Counted from the first letter of the stretch, positions 25,901-35,252 are shown. The stretch is 47,898 nucleotides of DNA from an uncultured Sphingobacteriales bacterium (GCA_937871285.1 CALMQS010000082.1:1-47898); one strand, 5' to 3'. Program-made: numbers and translations. The notes: generated by a model not told the origin, from the letters alone.

Positions 25901-26160
25901 CTTTCGAATGATTTCGCTTCCAGCTTCTTAATATTCTCCATGGAGGATACCGCATCTTCAATTTTCTTAGACACAGTATTCTCTACTTCTGCCGGCGATG
26001 CGCCCGGGTATATGGTAGTAACCGATACTACGGCCGGCGAAAACTTGGGCAACAGCTCATAGTTCAATGACTGGTAAGAGAGTAACCCACCCAGTGTTAG
26101 TACGAGTATCAGCACTATAACCAGCGAAGGGCGCTTTATTGATATTTCTGCAATTTTCAT
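22966..26160 (-). CDS. RND efflux pump inner-membrane permease (AcrB/MexB family, HAE1-like)
   Basis: The start at the ATG at 26160 gives about 1064 residues beginning MKIAEISIKRPSLVIVLILV, the usual RND N-terminus. An upstream in-frame start at 26217 would add 19 unusual residues. The protein has the twelve-helix plan with two large periplasmic loops. TM4 holds the proton-relay Asp pair in GILVDDAIVVLENIYRHME, and GLIMLIGLVAKNAIILVDF lies in the second half. It is the last gene of tetR-tolC-adaptor-permease, so it should form a tripartite drug or solvent exporter. The lack of metal-type motifs argues against a CusA-like pump. Confidence 0.93.
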   Translation of the reverse strand: MKIAEISIKRPSLVIVLILVLTLGGLLSYQSLNYELLPKFSPAVVSVTTIYPGASPAEVENTVSKKIEDAVSSMENIKKLEAKSFESLSIIIITLNSGADVDYALNDAQRKVNSILKDLPDNVDPPSLNKFSLDDLPVMTLSASSGLNETDFFDLMDKRIAPVLSRVPGVARINLIGGQEREIQVSVDAAKLEGYGLSLLQVQNAVLSANLDFPTGSVQTRESDILIRLSGKYQSVDELRNLVVATGKQGAQIRLSQVADVQDAQKDIEKIARVNQQSAIALQVIKQSDANAVAVSKLIKESITKLQSDYQQSGLTMSVANDSSDYTLESANAVIFDLVLAIILVAFVMLFFLHSVRNALIVMVAIPVSLIATFIGMYLLGYSLNLMSLLALSLVVGILVDDAIVVLENIYRHMEMGKNRVRAAYDATKEIGFTVTAITLVIVVVFLPIALSSGLAADILKEFCVTVAIATLLSLATSFTIVPWLSSRFGKLEKITGKNFFGRIILAFESGLEKFTHWVTGILKWSLAHKKTTLALVFGLLIASFGLVGGGFIGAEFFAKSDRGEFLVQIELPKDASIEQTNALTQKAENYLSGRKEIIRLITTVGQSSDGMGGTQATPYKSEIAVQLVPKNERADDANIYAAKMKMELEPVLVGAKVKTVPVSILGSAERAPLALVVTGPELSNIMVYANQAMDELKMIKGATEMKLSVEAGNPEIEVQVDRDKMAALGLTLSTVGATMQTAFSGNTDSKFRQGEYEYDINIRYGSFDRKNIQDVKHLLFINDKGNQVRLEQFASVKEGSGPSQLERRDKSTSVTVEAQTVGRPTGTVAAEWQAALDKLERPAGVSYVWSGDMENQSEGFGSMGIALVAAIFLVYFIMVVLYNSFVYPLVVLFSIPLAIIGALLALALTNNSLNLFTILGLIMLIGLVAKNAIILVDFTNQRKAEGQSTYHALIDANHARLRPILMTTIAMVIGMLPIALASGAGAEWKNGLAWVIIGGLLSSLFLTLIIVPVMYAAFDGIIRRVTKGKKPQPVAELMVQPYREEQMIQQNGHEPHLVGGVTV

Positions 26161-26251
26161 CCTGTTATTTTTATAATGTTTCCATTGCCTGTTCACGTTT
26201 ATCCGCTCACTTTTCACAATAACCTACAGACACAATTTTCTTAACTTAGCA

Positions 26252-27328
26252 CTATTGTATTACAGCGGCTTTAGCACCATCGCTCAGGTTCACCTGTCCG
26301 CTGGTTATTACCTTATCTCCTTCACGCAGTCCGCTGAGTATCTCCACTTCGTCTCCCGTAATTCTGCCGGCAACCACCTGCTGTAAACGGGCTGTACCAT
26401 CACCGGTTAGCACAAAAACCTGGTTGCTGCTCACGCTGCCCGTAAACGCGGTTCTTGGTATAACCAGCGATGGCGGCGGGGCAGGAAAATGAAACATGGC
26501 TGTAGCAAACATCCCTGCCTTTACCCCCGCGCCTGCGGTATTGGCCATTTCAATTTCCACGGGAAAGTTTAACGCATCATCCGATTTGGCTGCTATAAAA
26601 CTGATCACGCCTTCAAAAATCCTGTCGGGAAAAACACTCACTTTTACCTGAACCTTATCTCCCGTTTTCAATTGCGCAACCTGCGCTTCATTAACCTGAA
26701 CCTTTAATTTAAGCTTCGAAACATCCACCAGTTCAAACAATTGGGTGCCGGGGTTCAACACAGCGCCGGGTTCAATAAACCGTTTATTGATTGTTCCGTT
26801 AATAGAGGCCCGTATATTGGCATCTGTAATTTTAATTTTAGCCTGCTCTACCCGGAACGCCGCATTTTTCAATGATAGTTCAGCCTGATCTAATTGCTGC
26901 TGCGTTACACCGCCTGTTTTAAAAGCATTTTCAAACCTGTTTTTATCCTGCAGGGCATTTTGATAATTGTCTGCTGCACTTTGTAAATCCACATGCAGTC
27001 CATCGGTTTTAATTACTGCCAGTGTTTGCCCTTTCCTTACTTTGTCGCCCTCTTTTACCAGCACGCTGATCACCCTGCCGGCAGTTTCTGAAGCAAAGTT
27101 CAATTGCTGAAACGGCGTAAAATTTCCGTTGGCTGTAAAATCTGTATTTACAGCCTTTTGCGCAACAGTAGCTGTCTTAACAGCAACCTCCGTATTGCGC
27201 CGGGCTACGATATCCGTTTTTTCTTCGTTTTTCTTTTTATTATTAGCAAGCACCCAGCTTATTCCGGCCAATGCCGCCGCAATAATAATAAGCGTAGTAA
27301 GCGCACGTGTAATTTTTTTGCTGCTCAT
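26252..27328 (-). CDS. RND efflux periplasmic adaptor (MFP)
   Basis: This 358-residue protein has an N-terminal membrane anchor (about 9-29). A split lipoyl domain (GRVISVLVKEGDKVRKGQTL and later ASINGTINKRFIEPGAVL) flanks a coiled-coil hairpin. A beta-barrel domain (VQVNEAQVAQLKTGDKVQVK) and a membrane-proximal domain ending VITSGQVNLSDG follow. Adaptors of this kind link the RND permease to the TolC channel. It starts 16 bases after the tolC-type gene and precedes the permease by 91 bases, in the same operon. No His/Met metal-binding N-terminus is seen. Confidence 0.93.
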   Translation of the reverse strand: MSSKKITRALTTLIIIAAALAGISWVLANNKKKNEEKTDIVARRNTEVAVKTATVAQKAVNTDFTANGNFTPFQQLNFASETAGRVISVLVKEGDKVRKGQTLAVIKTDGLHVDLQSAADNYQNALQDKNRFENAFKTGGVTQQQLDQAELSLKNAAFRVEQAKIKITDANIRASINGTINKRFIEPGAVLNPGTQLFELVDVSKLKLKVQVNEAQVAQLKTGDKVQVKVSVFPDRIFEGVISFIAAKSDDALNFPVEIEMANTAGAGVKAGMFATAMFHFPAPPPSLVIPRTAFTGSVSSNQVFVLTGDGTARLQQVVAGRITGDEVEILSGLREGDKVITSGQVNLSDGAKAAVIQ

Positions 27329-27344
27329 AAAGAATAGTATTGAT

Positions 27345-28784
27345 TTAGTTGAGTAATGTTTGAAGTTTTCCCTGCGCTTTTATTAATTGTATTTCGGCCA
27401 GCTTATAATCCAGCAAAGCGGCAGAGTAGTTGTTCTGTGCTTCTGTAACCGCATTTTCCGACTGAAGCAGATCGGTGAGATAGGCTAAGCCCTGGTTGTA
27501 ATTATTTTGTGTATTATGATATACTTTCTGTGCCAGCTCAACATTTTTTTTCTGGTTATTTAAAATGATGATGCTGTTATTGATCTGAATTTTTGCATTT
27601 TCAAAAGACAGGTTTAAGGCCAAACCGGTTTGCGCCATATCTTCCTTTAGCTTCCTTAAACTTACATCTGCCTGCCTGATGCGGGAACGCGTGGCGCCGC
27701 CATTAAAAAGGGGTATCTTAAGCGACGCGCCTACGCTACTGTAATCAAACCAGCTTACGCCCTGGTTCGTTCCTTTAAACACCGGGAAAGCGTTGCCCAT
27801 ACCCTGGTAGTTGTAATTACCCGATAAAGAAAGCGAGGGGTAATATTCTGCTTTGTAGGCCTGTTTCTGGTATTGCAGCAATTCTTCCTGCTTTTTGAGC
27901 GTTTGAAATTCAGTACGGGTGTTTATATCGAGCGCTGACTGCAATTCCAGCGCTTCCGGCTGCACCTGGGATAATGCAACGTCAGACAGTACAATGGGTT
28001 GTTTGATATCCATCCCTGCCACATACTTCAGTTGGTTCTCCATTATAATAACGGCATTGTGTAACTGCAGCTTCTGACTTTCCAGGTTAGCGATGTTTAC
28101 AGCAATTCTGTCTACATCAATTTGTTTACCCAGCCCGCTTTCGTACAATCCTTTAATGATAGCCTCTGATTTTCTGATATTGCTGATGGTGCTGTCTATT
28201 ACTCCAATTTTCTGGCGCTGCACCAGCACATTGTAGTATGCTGTTGCCACCAGCTCAATGACCTGCTCTTCGGCCAATTCGCCATTCAGTTCATAGTATT
28301 CCCGTGCGCCTTTAGCAGCTTTTAAGCCGGTAAATAAAGACTGATCGAACAGGCTTTGGGTTAAGCTGATACCTGCGGTGGATATCCATTTCTGTCCAAA
28401 ACTCACCAGCAGCGTTTTACCCGGTTGCCCCACCAGGTCGCCCGGCAGTGCGCTTTGCTGCAGGAGGGGGTTATAGGTAATATTACCGCTGCCATTAATC
28501 TGGGGCAAGCCCCTCGATCGTACTTCATCAACCTGGTATATGCTGTTTTCAATATCCAGCTTTGCCTTGCGGGCTGTTTGATTGGCGTGCAGGGCCATTT
28601 GCAGCGCCTCTTTCAGGCTCAGCTCTTTAACCGCTTTCTGCGCTTTTGCGCCTTTAAAAAAACAGAACATTAACAGCATCAGCCATAAGCCTGCTTTTAC
28701 AGGTGTGCTTCCCCGGTTGCCCGGAAAGGCTACGCTAGCATAGCCTGTTACCGGAATGTGTGCGGTACGTTTACCTCGTTTCAT
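27345..28784 (-). CDS. TolC-family outer-membrane efflux protein
   Basis: This 479-residue protein has a long signal region (hydrophobic about 31-44, likely cleavage after GAKA-Q). Two repeats of the outer-membrane efflux protein fold follow, with typical helices such as LSLKEALQMALHANQTARK and ENAVTEAQNNYSAALLDYKL. It forms the trimeric exit channel of the RND pump encoded downstream. It begins 9 bases after the TetR gene, so the regulator is its operon partner. A later start near residue 28 would also leave an intact signal peptide. Confidence 0.92.
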   Translation of the reverse strand: MKRGKRTAHIPVTGYASVAFPGNRGSTPVKAGLWLMLLMFCFFKGAKAQKAVKELSLKEALQMALHANQTARKAKLDIENSIYQVDEVRSRGLPQINGSGNITYNPLLQQSALPGDLVGQPGKTLLVSFGQKWISTAGISLTQSLFDQSLFTGLKAAKGAREYYELNGELAEEQVIELVATAYYNVLVQRQKIGVIDSTISNIRKSEAIIKGLYESGLGKQIDVDRIAVNIANLESQKLQLHNAVIIMENQLKYVAGMDIKQPIVLSDVALSQVQPEALELQSALDINTRTEFQTLKKQEELLQYQKQAYKAEYYPSLSLSGNYNYQGMGNAFPVFKGTNQGVSWFDYSSVGASLKIPLFNGGATRSRIRQADVSLRKLKEDMAQTGLALNLSFENAKIQINNSIIILNNQKKNVELAQKVYHNTQNNYNQGLAYLTDLLQSENAVTEAQNNYSAALLDYKLAEIQLIKAQGKLQTLLN

Positions 28785-28793
28785 TTTTTTGAT

Positions 28794-29441
28794 TTAAACA
28801 TTGTTTATTTTGTTATTCGCATATCCTTTATTGCTGCATGTGCACGATTTAAGCCCCGCTACATAAATAACAATCAGTTCTTTTTGCTTTCTAAAACCTT
28901 CAGCTATGGCTGTATGATCGGGAATTACAGTACGGCAGCGTACCACCTCCTGCATAGCTGCCAGGGTATCTAACAGGAGAGCCGCCACGCGGGGAACGTT
29001 GATCGCTTTAATTTCATTTGTGTATATAGCTGCTTCCAGCTCTTTTTCCACCAGTTCCTGTTGTCTTTTTCCCAGGTCTTCCATCAATGCCGTCAGCTCC
29101 CGATGGTTATAAAAAGCCTCCTGCGAATGATCGGCCGAAAGCATGTAGTACTTTTCAAAAAAAAACTCTTTGGCCTCTACCAGTCCTGTCATTTTTTCAG
29201 CCAGTGTTTTTTTCCGGGAAAAGATATGTGTCAGCCGGTCTATATATTCCGTTATCACGCTATTCAGCACTGCAGCAACCAACGCTTTTTTATCGGGGAA
29301 ATAATAATACAGGTTTTGCTGGGAAACGCCCAAGTCGCGGGCGATATCTGCAAAAGTGGTTTTATTAAACCCAAAATGAATAAACCGCTTTAAAGCCGCC
29401 TCAATAATGCTCTCCTGTTTTATGGATGTTCCTGCTTTCAC
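28794..29441 (-). CDS. TetR/AcrR-family repressor, first gene of the efflux operon
   Basis: This 215-residue protein starts at GTG. Residues about 8-55 form the helix-turn-helix (IIEAALKRFIHFGFNKTTFA and LGVSQQNLYYYFPDKKALV). The C-terminal ligand domain is variable. It directly precedes the tolC-type gene (9-base gap), and a palindrome overlapping a -7 box sits 30-50 bases above its start. It very likely represses its own operon and releases it when a pump substrate binds. The inducer is unknown. Confidence 0.9.
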   Translation of the reverse strand: MKAGTSIKQESIIEAALKRFIHFGFNKTTFADIARDLGVSQQNLYYYFPDKKALVAAVLNSVITEYIDRLTHIFSRKKTLAEKMTGLVEAKEFFFEKYYMLSADHSQEAFYNHRELTALMEDLGKRQQELVEKELEAAIYTNEIKAINVPRVAALLLDTLAAMQEVVRCRTVIPDHTAIAEGFRKQKELIVIYVAGLKSCTCSNKGYANNKINNV

Positions 29442-29447
29442 TTAAAA

Positions 29448-29493
29448 CTGACTATTTTACTATTTGACTATTTTGATTTAAAAGTCAAAATTA
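29448..29493 (-). promoter_or_regulatory. Efflux-operon promoter with overlapping palindromic operator
   Basis: TTTTGATTT (29471-29479) and AAGTCAAAA (29482-29490) form a palindrome with one mismatch. On the minus strand a -7 box TAATTTTG (29486-29493) overlaps it. Next to it, three near-tandem copies of nACTATTT (29450-29475) repeat the half-site. Binding by the TetR protein encoded just downstream would block RNA polymerase; this is inference from position. Confidence 0.55.
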
Positions 29494-29641
29494 AGAATAA
29501 AAGCGAAACCCTGCTGCTTTTTTTAAAAAATAAATGTTAAGCTGTTGCGGTAAGGCATCGGGGGGTGTGCCCATCTTTTTAAGGTTCCCGGTTATTTTAC
29601 GGCAACCCCATGATAATCAGTTGTGCAGGCATGTTGTTTAT

Positions 29642-30241
29642 CTAAGCCGTTAAACCTTTGAGGAAAATAGTTGCGAGTTCTTTTTCTTTGGTAAAAATCA
29701 GTTCAAATGCTTCTTTTCCGGGGAAAATGGTTCCACCGTTTTGCTGGAGTAATATATGCCTGAGGCCTTCTAAGCAGTTCAGAAAGAGCTCGGTAGTAGC
29801 CGTTACGTCCTTCATTTTAAGCGCGCCACTCTTTTTCCCCTTATTAAAAATTATTTTCACCCGCTTAAACTCGGATATCCGCGCAGCATTAAAGATAGGT
29901 TTCAGCTCATCAGGCGATTTTTCGATGGCCGTTTTAACAAACTCAATAATATTATAATATTGAAAAATAAAGTCTTTCCTTTTTTTGAGATAAACGATGA
30001 TGTTTTTCAGCGGGTCTTCATCAGGCGTAAATCCGTCAGCATCTAATTGCTGCCTGCTGATAATGTTATCAATAACCGCGGCGTACAGGTTCAGTTTGTC
30101 GGGGAAATAATAATACAGCAACGGCTTGGAAATACCCAGGTCACGGGCTATTTCAGCCATAGTGGTTTTGCTTACGGTAAAATGGGCAAATCTTTTTTCG
30201 GCTGCCAGGATAATCGCTTCTCTTTTTTGATCGTGATTCAT
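29642..30241 (-). CDS. TetR/AcrR-family transcriptional regulator (second)
   Basis: This 199-residue protein has an N-terminal helix-turn-helix (KRFAHFTVSKTTMAEIARDL and GISKPLLYYYFPDKLNLYAA) similar to its downstream neighbour. The ligand domain differs, with a Lys-rich middle. A 200-base gap with a separate promoter divides it from the efflux operon, so it may be a second controller of the pump or act elsewhere. The two regulators look like related paralogues from the HTH part. Confidence 0.88.
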   Translation of the reverse strand: MNHDQKREAIILAAEKRFAHFTVSKTTMAEIARDLGISKPLLYYYFPDKLNLYAAVIDNIISRQQLDADGFTPDEDPLKNIIVYLKKRKDFIFQYYNIIEFVKTAIEKSPDELKPIFNAARISEFKRVKIIFNKGKKSGALKMKDVTATTELFLNCLEGLRHILLQQNGGTIFPGKEAFELIFTKEKELATIFLKGLTA

Positions 30242-30438
30242 AGCTCAGCTTCAAAGTAAGTTTATTTTACCGGAGGTTCAAATTATATTGTGTTGTTACC
30301 TGATCCCCGGTCAGCTCCCACCCCAACTATTTTTGAAAAATTAAGTAACATATTGAAAAAATACAATACCTTGAAGGCAGGCTTTTCCCTTAGAGGGGAT
30401 TACGTACTAATTGTTACATTAAATTCTATAACCCGTTT

Positions 30439-31143
30439 ATGTCCGCAGTAATTCATTCAAAACGCTATATTAATGTTCTTTGGGCATGCCTTCTGATGGT
30501 GGCTGTACTTAATTTCGGTGTAATAACGTTGTATCATAACGGACTTTTAGGTACTGGTATTGGCCGCAAGTTGTATAACCTGTTATATGTAGACCGGGAA
30601 TCGAACCTTCCCAGCTTTTTTAATACCGTATTATTGTTAATTGCTGCCGCATTGTTATTTATTACCTTTCTGCTGCATAAGCAGCGGGGAAATGTTAAAA
30701 TTAAAAACTACTGGTTGCTGCTTTCGCTTATATTTTTGTTCTTATCTGCTGATGAAAGCATTTCCATACATGAATACCTTACCGTGATTTTGCCTCAATT
30801 AGGGATAGGGGGAAGTGGTTTCCTTACATTTGCGTGGATACTCCCCTATGCACTCGTTACCTTACTGGTTGGTTTGTACTTTATGCGCTTTTTGCTATCA
30901 TTGCAAAAACCGGTTCGCACAGGTTTTATTTTATCCGGCATAGTGTATTTATGCGGTGTTATTGGATTTGAAATGATTGGGGGTAGCATTGCAGAAAAAC
31001 AGGGATTAAACAATATTACCTTTGCGCTTGTTGCAAGTTGTGAAGAGATATTTGAAATGGCAGGGATAATCCTGTTTATTCATTATATCATGAAATATAT
31101 CCGGCTCGAATTTGAACAGGCTTCCATTACCATAGCCCCCTAA
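30439..31143 (+). CDS. Multi-pass integral membrane protein of unknown function
   Basis: This 234-residue protein has about six membrane helices (near 12-32, 60-80, 92-108, 125-148, 158-178 and 198-220). Conserved-looking acidic and His residues lie near helix ends: SADESISIHEY (about 108-118), and FALVASCEEIFEMAGIILFI (from about 197). These could form a metal or catalytic site, but I recognise no named family. It is divergent from tetR and convergent with rimO with a 14-base gap. Function is unknown. Confidence 0.7.
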   Translation: MSAVIHSKRYINVLWACLLMVAVLNFGVITLYHNGLLGTGIGRKLYNLLYVDRESNLPSFFNTVLLLIAAALLFITFLLHKQRGNVKIKNYWLLLSLIFLFLSADESISIHEYLTVILPQLGIGGSGFLTFAWILPYALVTLLVGLYFMRFLLSLQKPVRTGFILSGIVYLCGVIGFEMIGGSIAEKQGLNNITFALVASCEEIFEMAGIILFIHYIMKYIRLEFEQASITIAP

Positions 31144-31157
31144 GTCACCACCTAAAG

Positions 31158-32480
31158 TTATGCTTGCCCGTCTTCCACAACGGTTCCTTCCAGGTCATAA
31201 TCGTAGGCACTGGTAATTTTCACATTCACAAATTCCCCCGGGGTTAATTTGCGGCTGGTAGTAATGATCACCTCATTGTCTACTTCAACCGAATCAAATT
31301 CGGTACGGCCCAAATAACGGCCGGCTTCTTTTTTATCTACGAGCACTTTAAATATCTTATCTACTTTTTCCTGGTTTTTTTCGTAGCTGATCTCCTGCTG
31401 CACCTCCATTACTTCCTGCGCCCGGCGTTCTTTTTCTTCATATGGAATATTATCTTCCAGGGCATAGGCGGAAGTACCTTCTTCATGCGAATAGGTAAAA
31501 ATGCCTACCCTGTCGAAACGGTGCTGCTGCAAAAAGCCTTTCATATCCTCCACATCTTCTGCTGTTTCTCCGGGGAAACCGGCGATAAGCGTGGTACGCA
31601 AACAAATGCCTGGTATGCGGTTCCTGATCTCCCCTATCAAATCATCCATTTCTGCTTTGGTGATCTGGCGCCGCATGGCTTTCAGCATTTTGTCGCTGCT
31701 GTGCTGCAGCGGCATATCTAAGTAATTGCAGATATTGGGGCGCTCCTTAATAGCATCAATGATCTCTAAGGGAAATTTAGAAGGATAAGCATAGTGCAAA
31801 CGGATCCATTCCAGCCCCTTTACATCTGCGAGGGCATGCAGCAACCTGGGAAGCTCGCGTTTTTTGTAAATATCCAGCCCGTAATAAGTAAGCTCCTGCG
31901 CAATAAGCATGATCTCTTTCACGCCCCTGCGCACCAGCCCTTCCGCCTCCGCCACCAATTGCTCTACCGGCTTACTTACGTGCTGTCCCCTCATTAAGGG
32001 AATAGCGCAAAAAGAGCAGGTGCGGTTGCAGCCCTCTGATATTTTCATGTAAGCGTAATGACCCGGGGTGCTCAGTAACCTTTCACCCACCAATTCTGCC
32101 TTATAATCCGCTTCAAATCTTTTTAAGATCAATGGCAGTTCCATGGTCCCGAACCAGGCGTCTACTTCAGGTATCTCTTCTTCCAGGTTTTGCCTGTAGC
32201 GTTCGGTTAAGCAACCGGTAACGTATACCTTATCTAACCGTCCCTTCTTTTTGAGTTCCACATGATCAAGAATAGTATTAATAGATTCTTCTTTGGCCTT
32301 ATCTATAAACCCGCAGGTATTGATCACCACAATATTGTGGTCGCTTTTTTTGCTTTCATGCACCACATTAATATCATTAGCCTTCAGTTGGCCGCTTAAT
32401 ACCTCGCTGTCTACCACATTTTTACTGCAGCCTAAGGTAATGATGTTCACCTTGTCTTTCCGGAGCGTTCTTGTTTTCAT
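31158..32480 (-). CDS. rimO: Ribosomal protein uS12 methylthiotransferase RimO
   Basis: This 440-residue radical-SAM enzyme adds a methylthio group to Asp89 of ribosomal protein S12. The N-terminal MTTase domain has the Cys ligands of the auxiliary cluster (TLGCSKN, NTCGFI and VTGCLTERY). The radical-SAM site is GCNRTCSFCAIPLMRG (CxxxCxxC), and a C-terminal TRAM domain follows (YLGRTEFDSVEVDNEVIITT). The RimO start pattern (KVNIITLGCSKNVVDSE) separates it from MiaB. A weak -7-like TAATTTCG at 32489-32496 lies 9 bases above the start. Confidence 0.95.
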   Translation of the reverse strand: MKTRTLRKDKVNIITLGCSKNVVDSEVLSGQLKANDINVVHESKKSDHNIVVINTCGFIDKAKEESINTILDHVELKKKGRLDKVYVTGCLTERYRQNLEEEIPEVDAWFGTMELPLILKRFEADYKAELVGERLLSTPGHYAYMKISEGCNRTCSFCAIPLMRGQHVSKPVEQLVAEAEGLVRRGVKEIMLIAQELTYYGLDIYKKRELPRLLHALADVKGLEWIRLHYAYPSKFPLEIIDAIKERPNICNYLDMPLQHSSDKMLKAMRRQITKAEMDDLIGEIRNRIPGICLRTTLIAGFPGETAEDVEDMKGFLQQHRFDRVGIFTYSHEEGTSAYALEDNIPYEEKERRAQEVMEVQQEISYEKNQEKVDKIFKVLVDKKEAGRYLGRTEFDSVEVDNEVIITTSRKLTPGEFVNVKITSAYDYDLEGTVVEDGQA

Positions 32481-32691
32481 ACGAGCGGCGAAATTACATA
32501 TAAAATCCGGTTCTGTTCTCTGCGAAGTACCTCACCGTACGAAGCCCTGCCAGATTGAACAATGTTATTTTGACAGAGAAAATATTAACGAATCTCTCAC
32601 CGGCCGGAAATACGAATTCATGCTTTATCCTGTAAGCTTTGAAGAAATGAACGGGTGAAATCTGGAATTTGATTTATTATCCGAACTTAAC

Positions 32692-33516
32692 CTAATTCGG
32701 ATACTGCACCAGTCTGAAACCGCCGCTATCGTCTTTGTAATCCTGCTTTACACTGTTACGCGTAGAGGTTTTACAGTTGATGGCCTGTGTAAACCACGAT
32801 CCCCCGCGCCGCACGCGGGCGGCTCCGGAAGCGGGGCCGGTTGGATTATTGCTCTCCCGTAACTCATAATAGTTTTTATTATACCAATCCTGGCACCACT
32901 CCCACATATTCCCGGTCATATCGTATAAGCCCAGCTCATTCGGCGCCTTTTCACCTACCGGATGCGGATGCCTGCCGCTGTTGCCTGTATGCCAGGCTAC
33001 CGCGTCAATATTGTCGCTGCCGCTATACCGGTAGCCCTGGGTTTTTAGCCCACCCTTGGCGGCATATTCCCATTCGGCTTCGGTAGGCAAAGCATATTTC
33101 TTACCGGTGAGCTTGTTTAATATCTCAATAAATTGCTGTGCTTCATCCCAGCTTACCCTGTCTACAGGGCATTGGTCGCAGCCCACGAATTCGCTGGGGT
33201 TGCTGCCCATGATCGCCGTCCATTGCCGCTGGGTTACCGGGTATTTGCTGATAGAGTACCCGTCAACAATCACTTCATATTCCGGCCGCTCATCCGCTTC
33301 TCCCGAACGGTTACCCATGATAAACCTGCCACCTGTTACCCATACCATATTGCCGGATATGCTGTCTAACAGTTGCTGGCTTACCGATGGCAGCTCGGTT
33401 TCAGCTTTTTTGTCCTTCTTCCGCTTCTTTTTTCCAGTGGCTTCCTGTGCCATTAACACATTTACAAAAACAAAACTCACTGCTATTATTAAAGCATATC
33501 TTATCATTAATTTCAT
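32692..33516 (-). CDS. Exported SUMF1/FGE-domain protein
   Basis: This 274-residue protein has a signal peptide (about 1-23), a Lys-rich linker, and a formylglycine-generating-enzyme-like fold from about 55 to the end. Typical motifs are VTGGRFIMGNRSGEADERP, SKYPVTQRQW, LPTEAEWEYAAKGG, GLYDMTGNMWEWCQDWY and RVRRGGSWF. Similar domains occur in the GldK/GldJ gliding lipoproteins of Bacteroidota, but there is no lipobox here and no gld cluster nearby. Catalytic Cys residues of true FGE are not evident, so a binding or structural role is as likely as catalysis. It has its own -7 box behind the groEL terminator. Confidence 0.88.
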   Translation of the reverse strand: MKLMIRYALIIAVSFVFVNVLMAQEATGKKKRKKDKKAETELPSVSQQLLDSISGNMVWVTGGRFIMGNRSGEADERPEYEVIVDGYSISKYPVTQRQWTAIMGSNPSEFVGCDQCPVDRVSWDEAQQFIEILNKLTGKKYALPTEAEWEYAAKGGLKTQGYRYSGSDNIDAVAWHTGNSGRHPHPVGEKAPNELGLYDMTGNMWEWCQDWYNKNYYELRESNNPTGPASGAARVRRGGSWFTQAINCKTSTRNSVKQDYKDDSGGFRLVQYPN

Positions 33517-33534
33517 ACAAAAGGGTTATGACTT

Positions 33535-33542
33535 CAAATATA
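33535..33542 (-). promoter_or_regulatory. -7 promoter box (TATATTTG) of the SUMF1 gene
   Basis: This matches TAnnTTTG and lies 18 bases above the ATG and just after the groEL terminator hairpin. That explains how the SUMF1 gene is transcribed separately. No clear -33 element was found. Confidence 0.4.
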
Positions 33543-33545
33543 GGG

Positions 33546-33577
33546 AAAAAAAATCCCGCCTCTTTGCAGAAGCGGGA
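33546..33577 (-). terminator. Terminator of the groES-groEL operon
   Basis: On the minus strand TCCCGC pairs with GCGGGA across a 12-base loop, followed by a run of eight T residues (the A-run at 33546-33553). It lies 38 bases after the groEL stop. Confidence 0.75.
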
Positions 33578-33614
33578 CCTGTTATTATTTCCCTTAAGAA
33601 AAAGGAGCTTTGTA

Positions 33615-35252
33615 TTAATAGCCCATTCCACCCATATCAGGTGCACCATGGCTATGTCCTGCTGCTTCTTCTTTCTTAGGTTTGTCGGCGATCACACATT
33701 CCGTAGTGAGCAACATACCTGCAATAGAAGCCGCGTTTTCCAATGCAATGCGGGTAACTTTGGTAGGATCAATTACACCGGCTTTGAACAGGTTTTCATA
33801 TATTTCTGTTCTTGCATTAAAGCCGTAATCACCCTTACCTTCTTTTACTTTTTGCACTACAATGCTGCCTTCAATACCGCTGTTGATAACGATCTGGCGA
33901 AGCGGTTCTTCAATAGCTCTTTTCACAATAGCAATTCCGGTCAGCTCATCTTCATTCAGTCCCCTGAATTTTTCTAAAGATTCAATAGCGCGGATATACG
34001 CTACGCCACCGCCGGGAACGATACCTTCTTCAACCGCAGCACGGGTTGCATGTAAAGCATCATCCACACGGTCTTTCTTTTCCTTCATTTCCATTTCGGT
34101 AGCGGCGCCAACCTGTAATACAGCCACACCACCGCTTAATTTAGCCAGGCGTTCCTGTAATTTTTCTTTATCATAGTCGGAGGTAGTTACTTCAATCTGT
34201 GCTTTGATCTGGCTAACACGTCCGGCGATATCTGCTTTTTTACCTTTACCACCAACAATGGTAGTATTGTCTTTGTCAATAACCACTCTTTCAGCCCTTC
34301 CCAAGGAAGAAAGATCAGCAGCTTCTAATTTATGGCCCATTTCTTCGCTTATTACAGTACCGGCGGTAAGAATACCAATATCCGTAAGCATTTCTTTTCT
34401 CCTGTCGCCAAAACCGGGCGCTTTAACGGCTGCCACTTTAAGCGTACCGCGTAATTTATTTACCACCAGGGTTGCCAGCGCTTCGCCTTCCAAATCTTCG
34501 GAAATGATCAGCAAAGGAGCGCCCTGCTGTGCTACTTTTTCCAGCACCTGGAGAATATCCTTCATGGTGCTGATCTTTTTATCATAGATCAGGATATAAG
34601 GCTTTTCCAGCTCAGCCTGCATTTTTTCGCTGTTGGTAACGAAATAAGGAGAAACATAACCCCGATCGAACTGCATACCTTCTACCACTTCTACAGTTGT
34701 TTCTGTACCGCGGGCTTCTTCAACGGTAATTACACCGTCTTTACCCACTTTACCGAAAGCTTCTGCAATCAGCTTACCAATGTTTTCATCATTATTGGCA
34801 GAGATAGAAGCTACCTGCTGGATTTTTTTACTGTCGGAACCTACAACCTGCGATTGTCCGCGCAGGTGTTCCACTACTTTTTCAACCGCTTTGGTAATAC
34901 CGCGCTTTAAATCCATGGGATTAGCACCGGCGGCTACGTTCTTTAAACCCTCACTGATGATAGACTGTGCCAGAACGGTGGCAGTTGTAGTACCGTCACC
35001 TGCAATATCGGCAGTTTTGCTGGCTACTTCTTTTACCATCTGGGCGCCCATATTTTCAATAGGGTCTTCCAGTTCAATTTCTTTAGCAACGGTAACACCG
35101 TCTTTAGTTACTGCAGGAGCGCCAAATTTCTTTTCCAATACCACGTTACGTCCTTTAGGCCCGAGGGTAACCTTTACCGCGTTGGCAAGGATATCAACCC
35201 CTCTTTTCATTTTATTGCGGGCTTCTACTTCGAAGAATAATTGCTTTGCCAT
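33615..35252 (-). CDS. groEL: Chaperonin GroEL (60 kDa)
   Basis: This 545-residue protein is the usual length for the group I chaperonin. Landmarks are the start [39 protein letters not shown], the ATP-site [12 protein letters not shown], the apical-domain segment, and [13 protein letters not shown]. The tail is [10 protein letters not shown], a short GGM repeat. It forms the double-ring folding cage with GroES, encoded 84 bases upstream in the same direction. The terminator at 33546-33577 ends the operon. There is a single copy in this window. Confidence 0.98.
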   Translation of the reverse strand: MAKQLFFEVEARNKMKRGVDILANAVKVTLGPKGRNVVLEKKFGAPAVTKDGVTVAKEIELEDPIENMGAQMVKEVASKTADIAGDGTTTATVLAQSIISEGLKNVAAGANPMDLKRGITKAVEKVVEHLRGQSQVVGSDSKKIQQVASISANNDENIGKLIAEAFGKVGKDGVITVEEARGTETTVEVVEGMQFDRGYVSPYFVTNSEKMQAELEKPYILIYDKKISTMKDILQVLEKVAQQGAPLLIISEDLEGEALATLVVNKLRGTLKVAAVKAPGFGDRRKEMLTDIGILTAGTVISEEMGHKLEAADLSSLGRAERVVIDKDNTTIVGGKGKKADIAGRVSQIKAQIEVTTSDYDKEKLQERLAKLSGGVAVLQVGAATEMEMKEKKDRVDDALHATRAAVEEGIVPGGGVAYIRAIESLEKFRGLNEDELTGIAIVKRAIEEPLRQIVINSGIEGSIVVQKVKEGKGDYGFNARTEIYENLFKAGVIDPTKVTRIALENAASIAGMLLTTECVIADKPKKEEAAGHSHGAPDMGGMGY

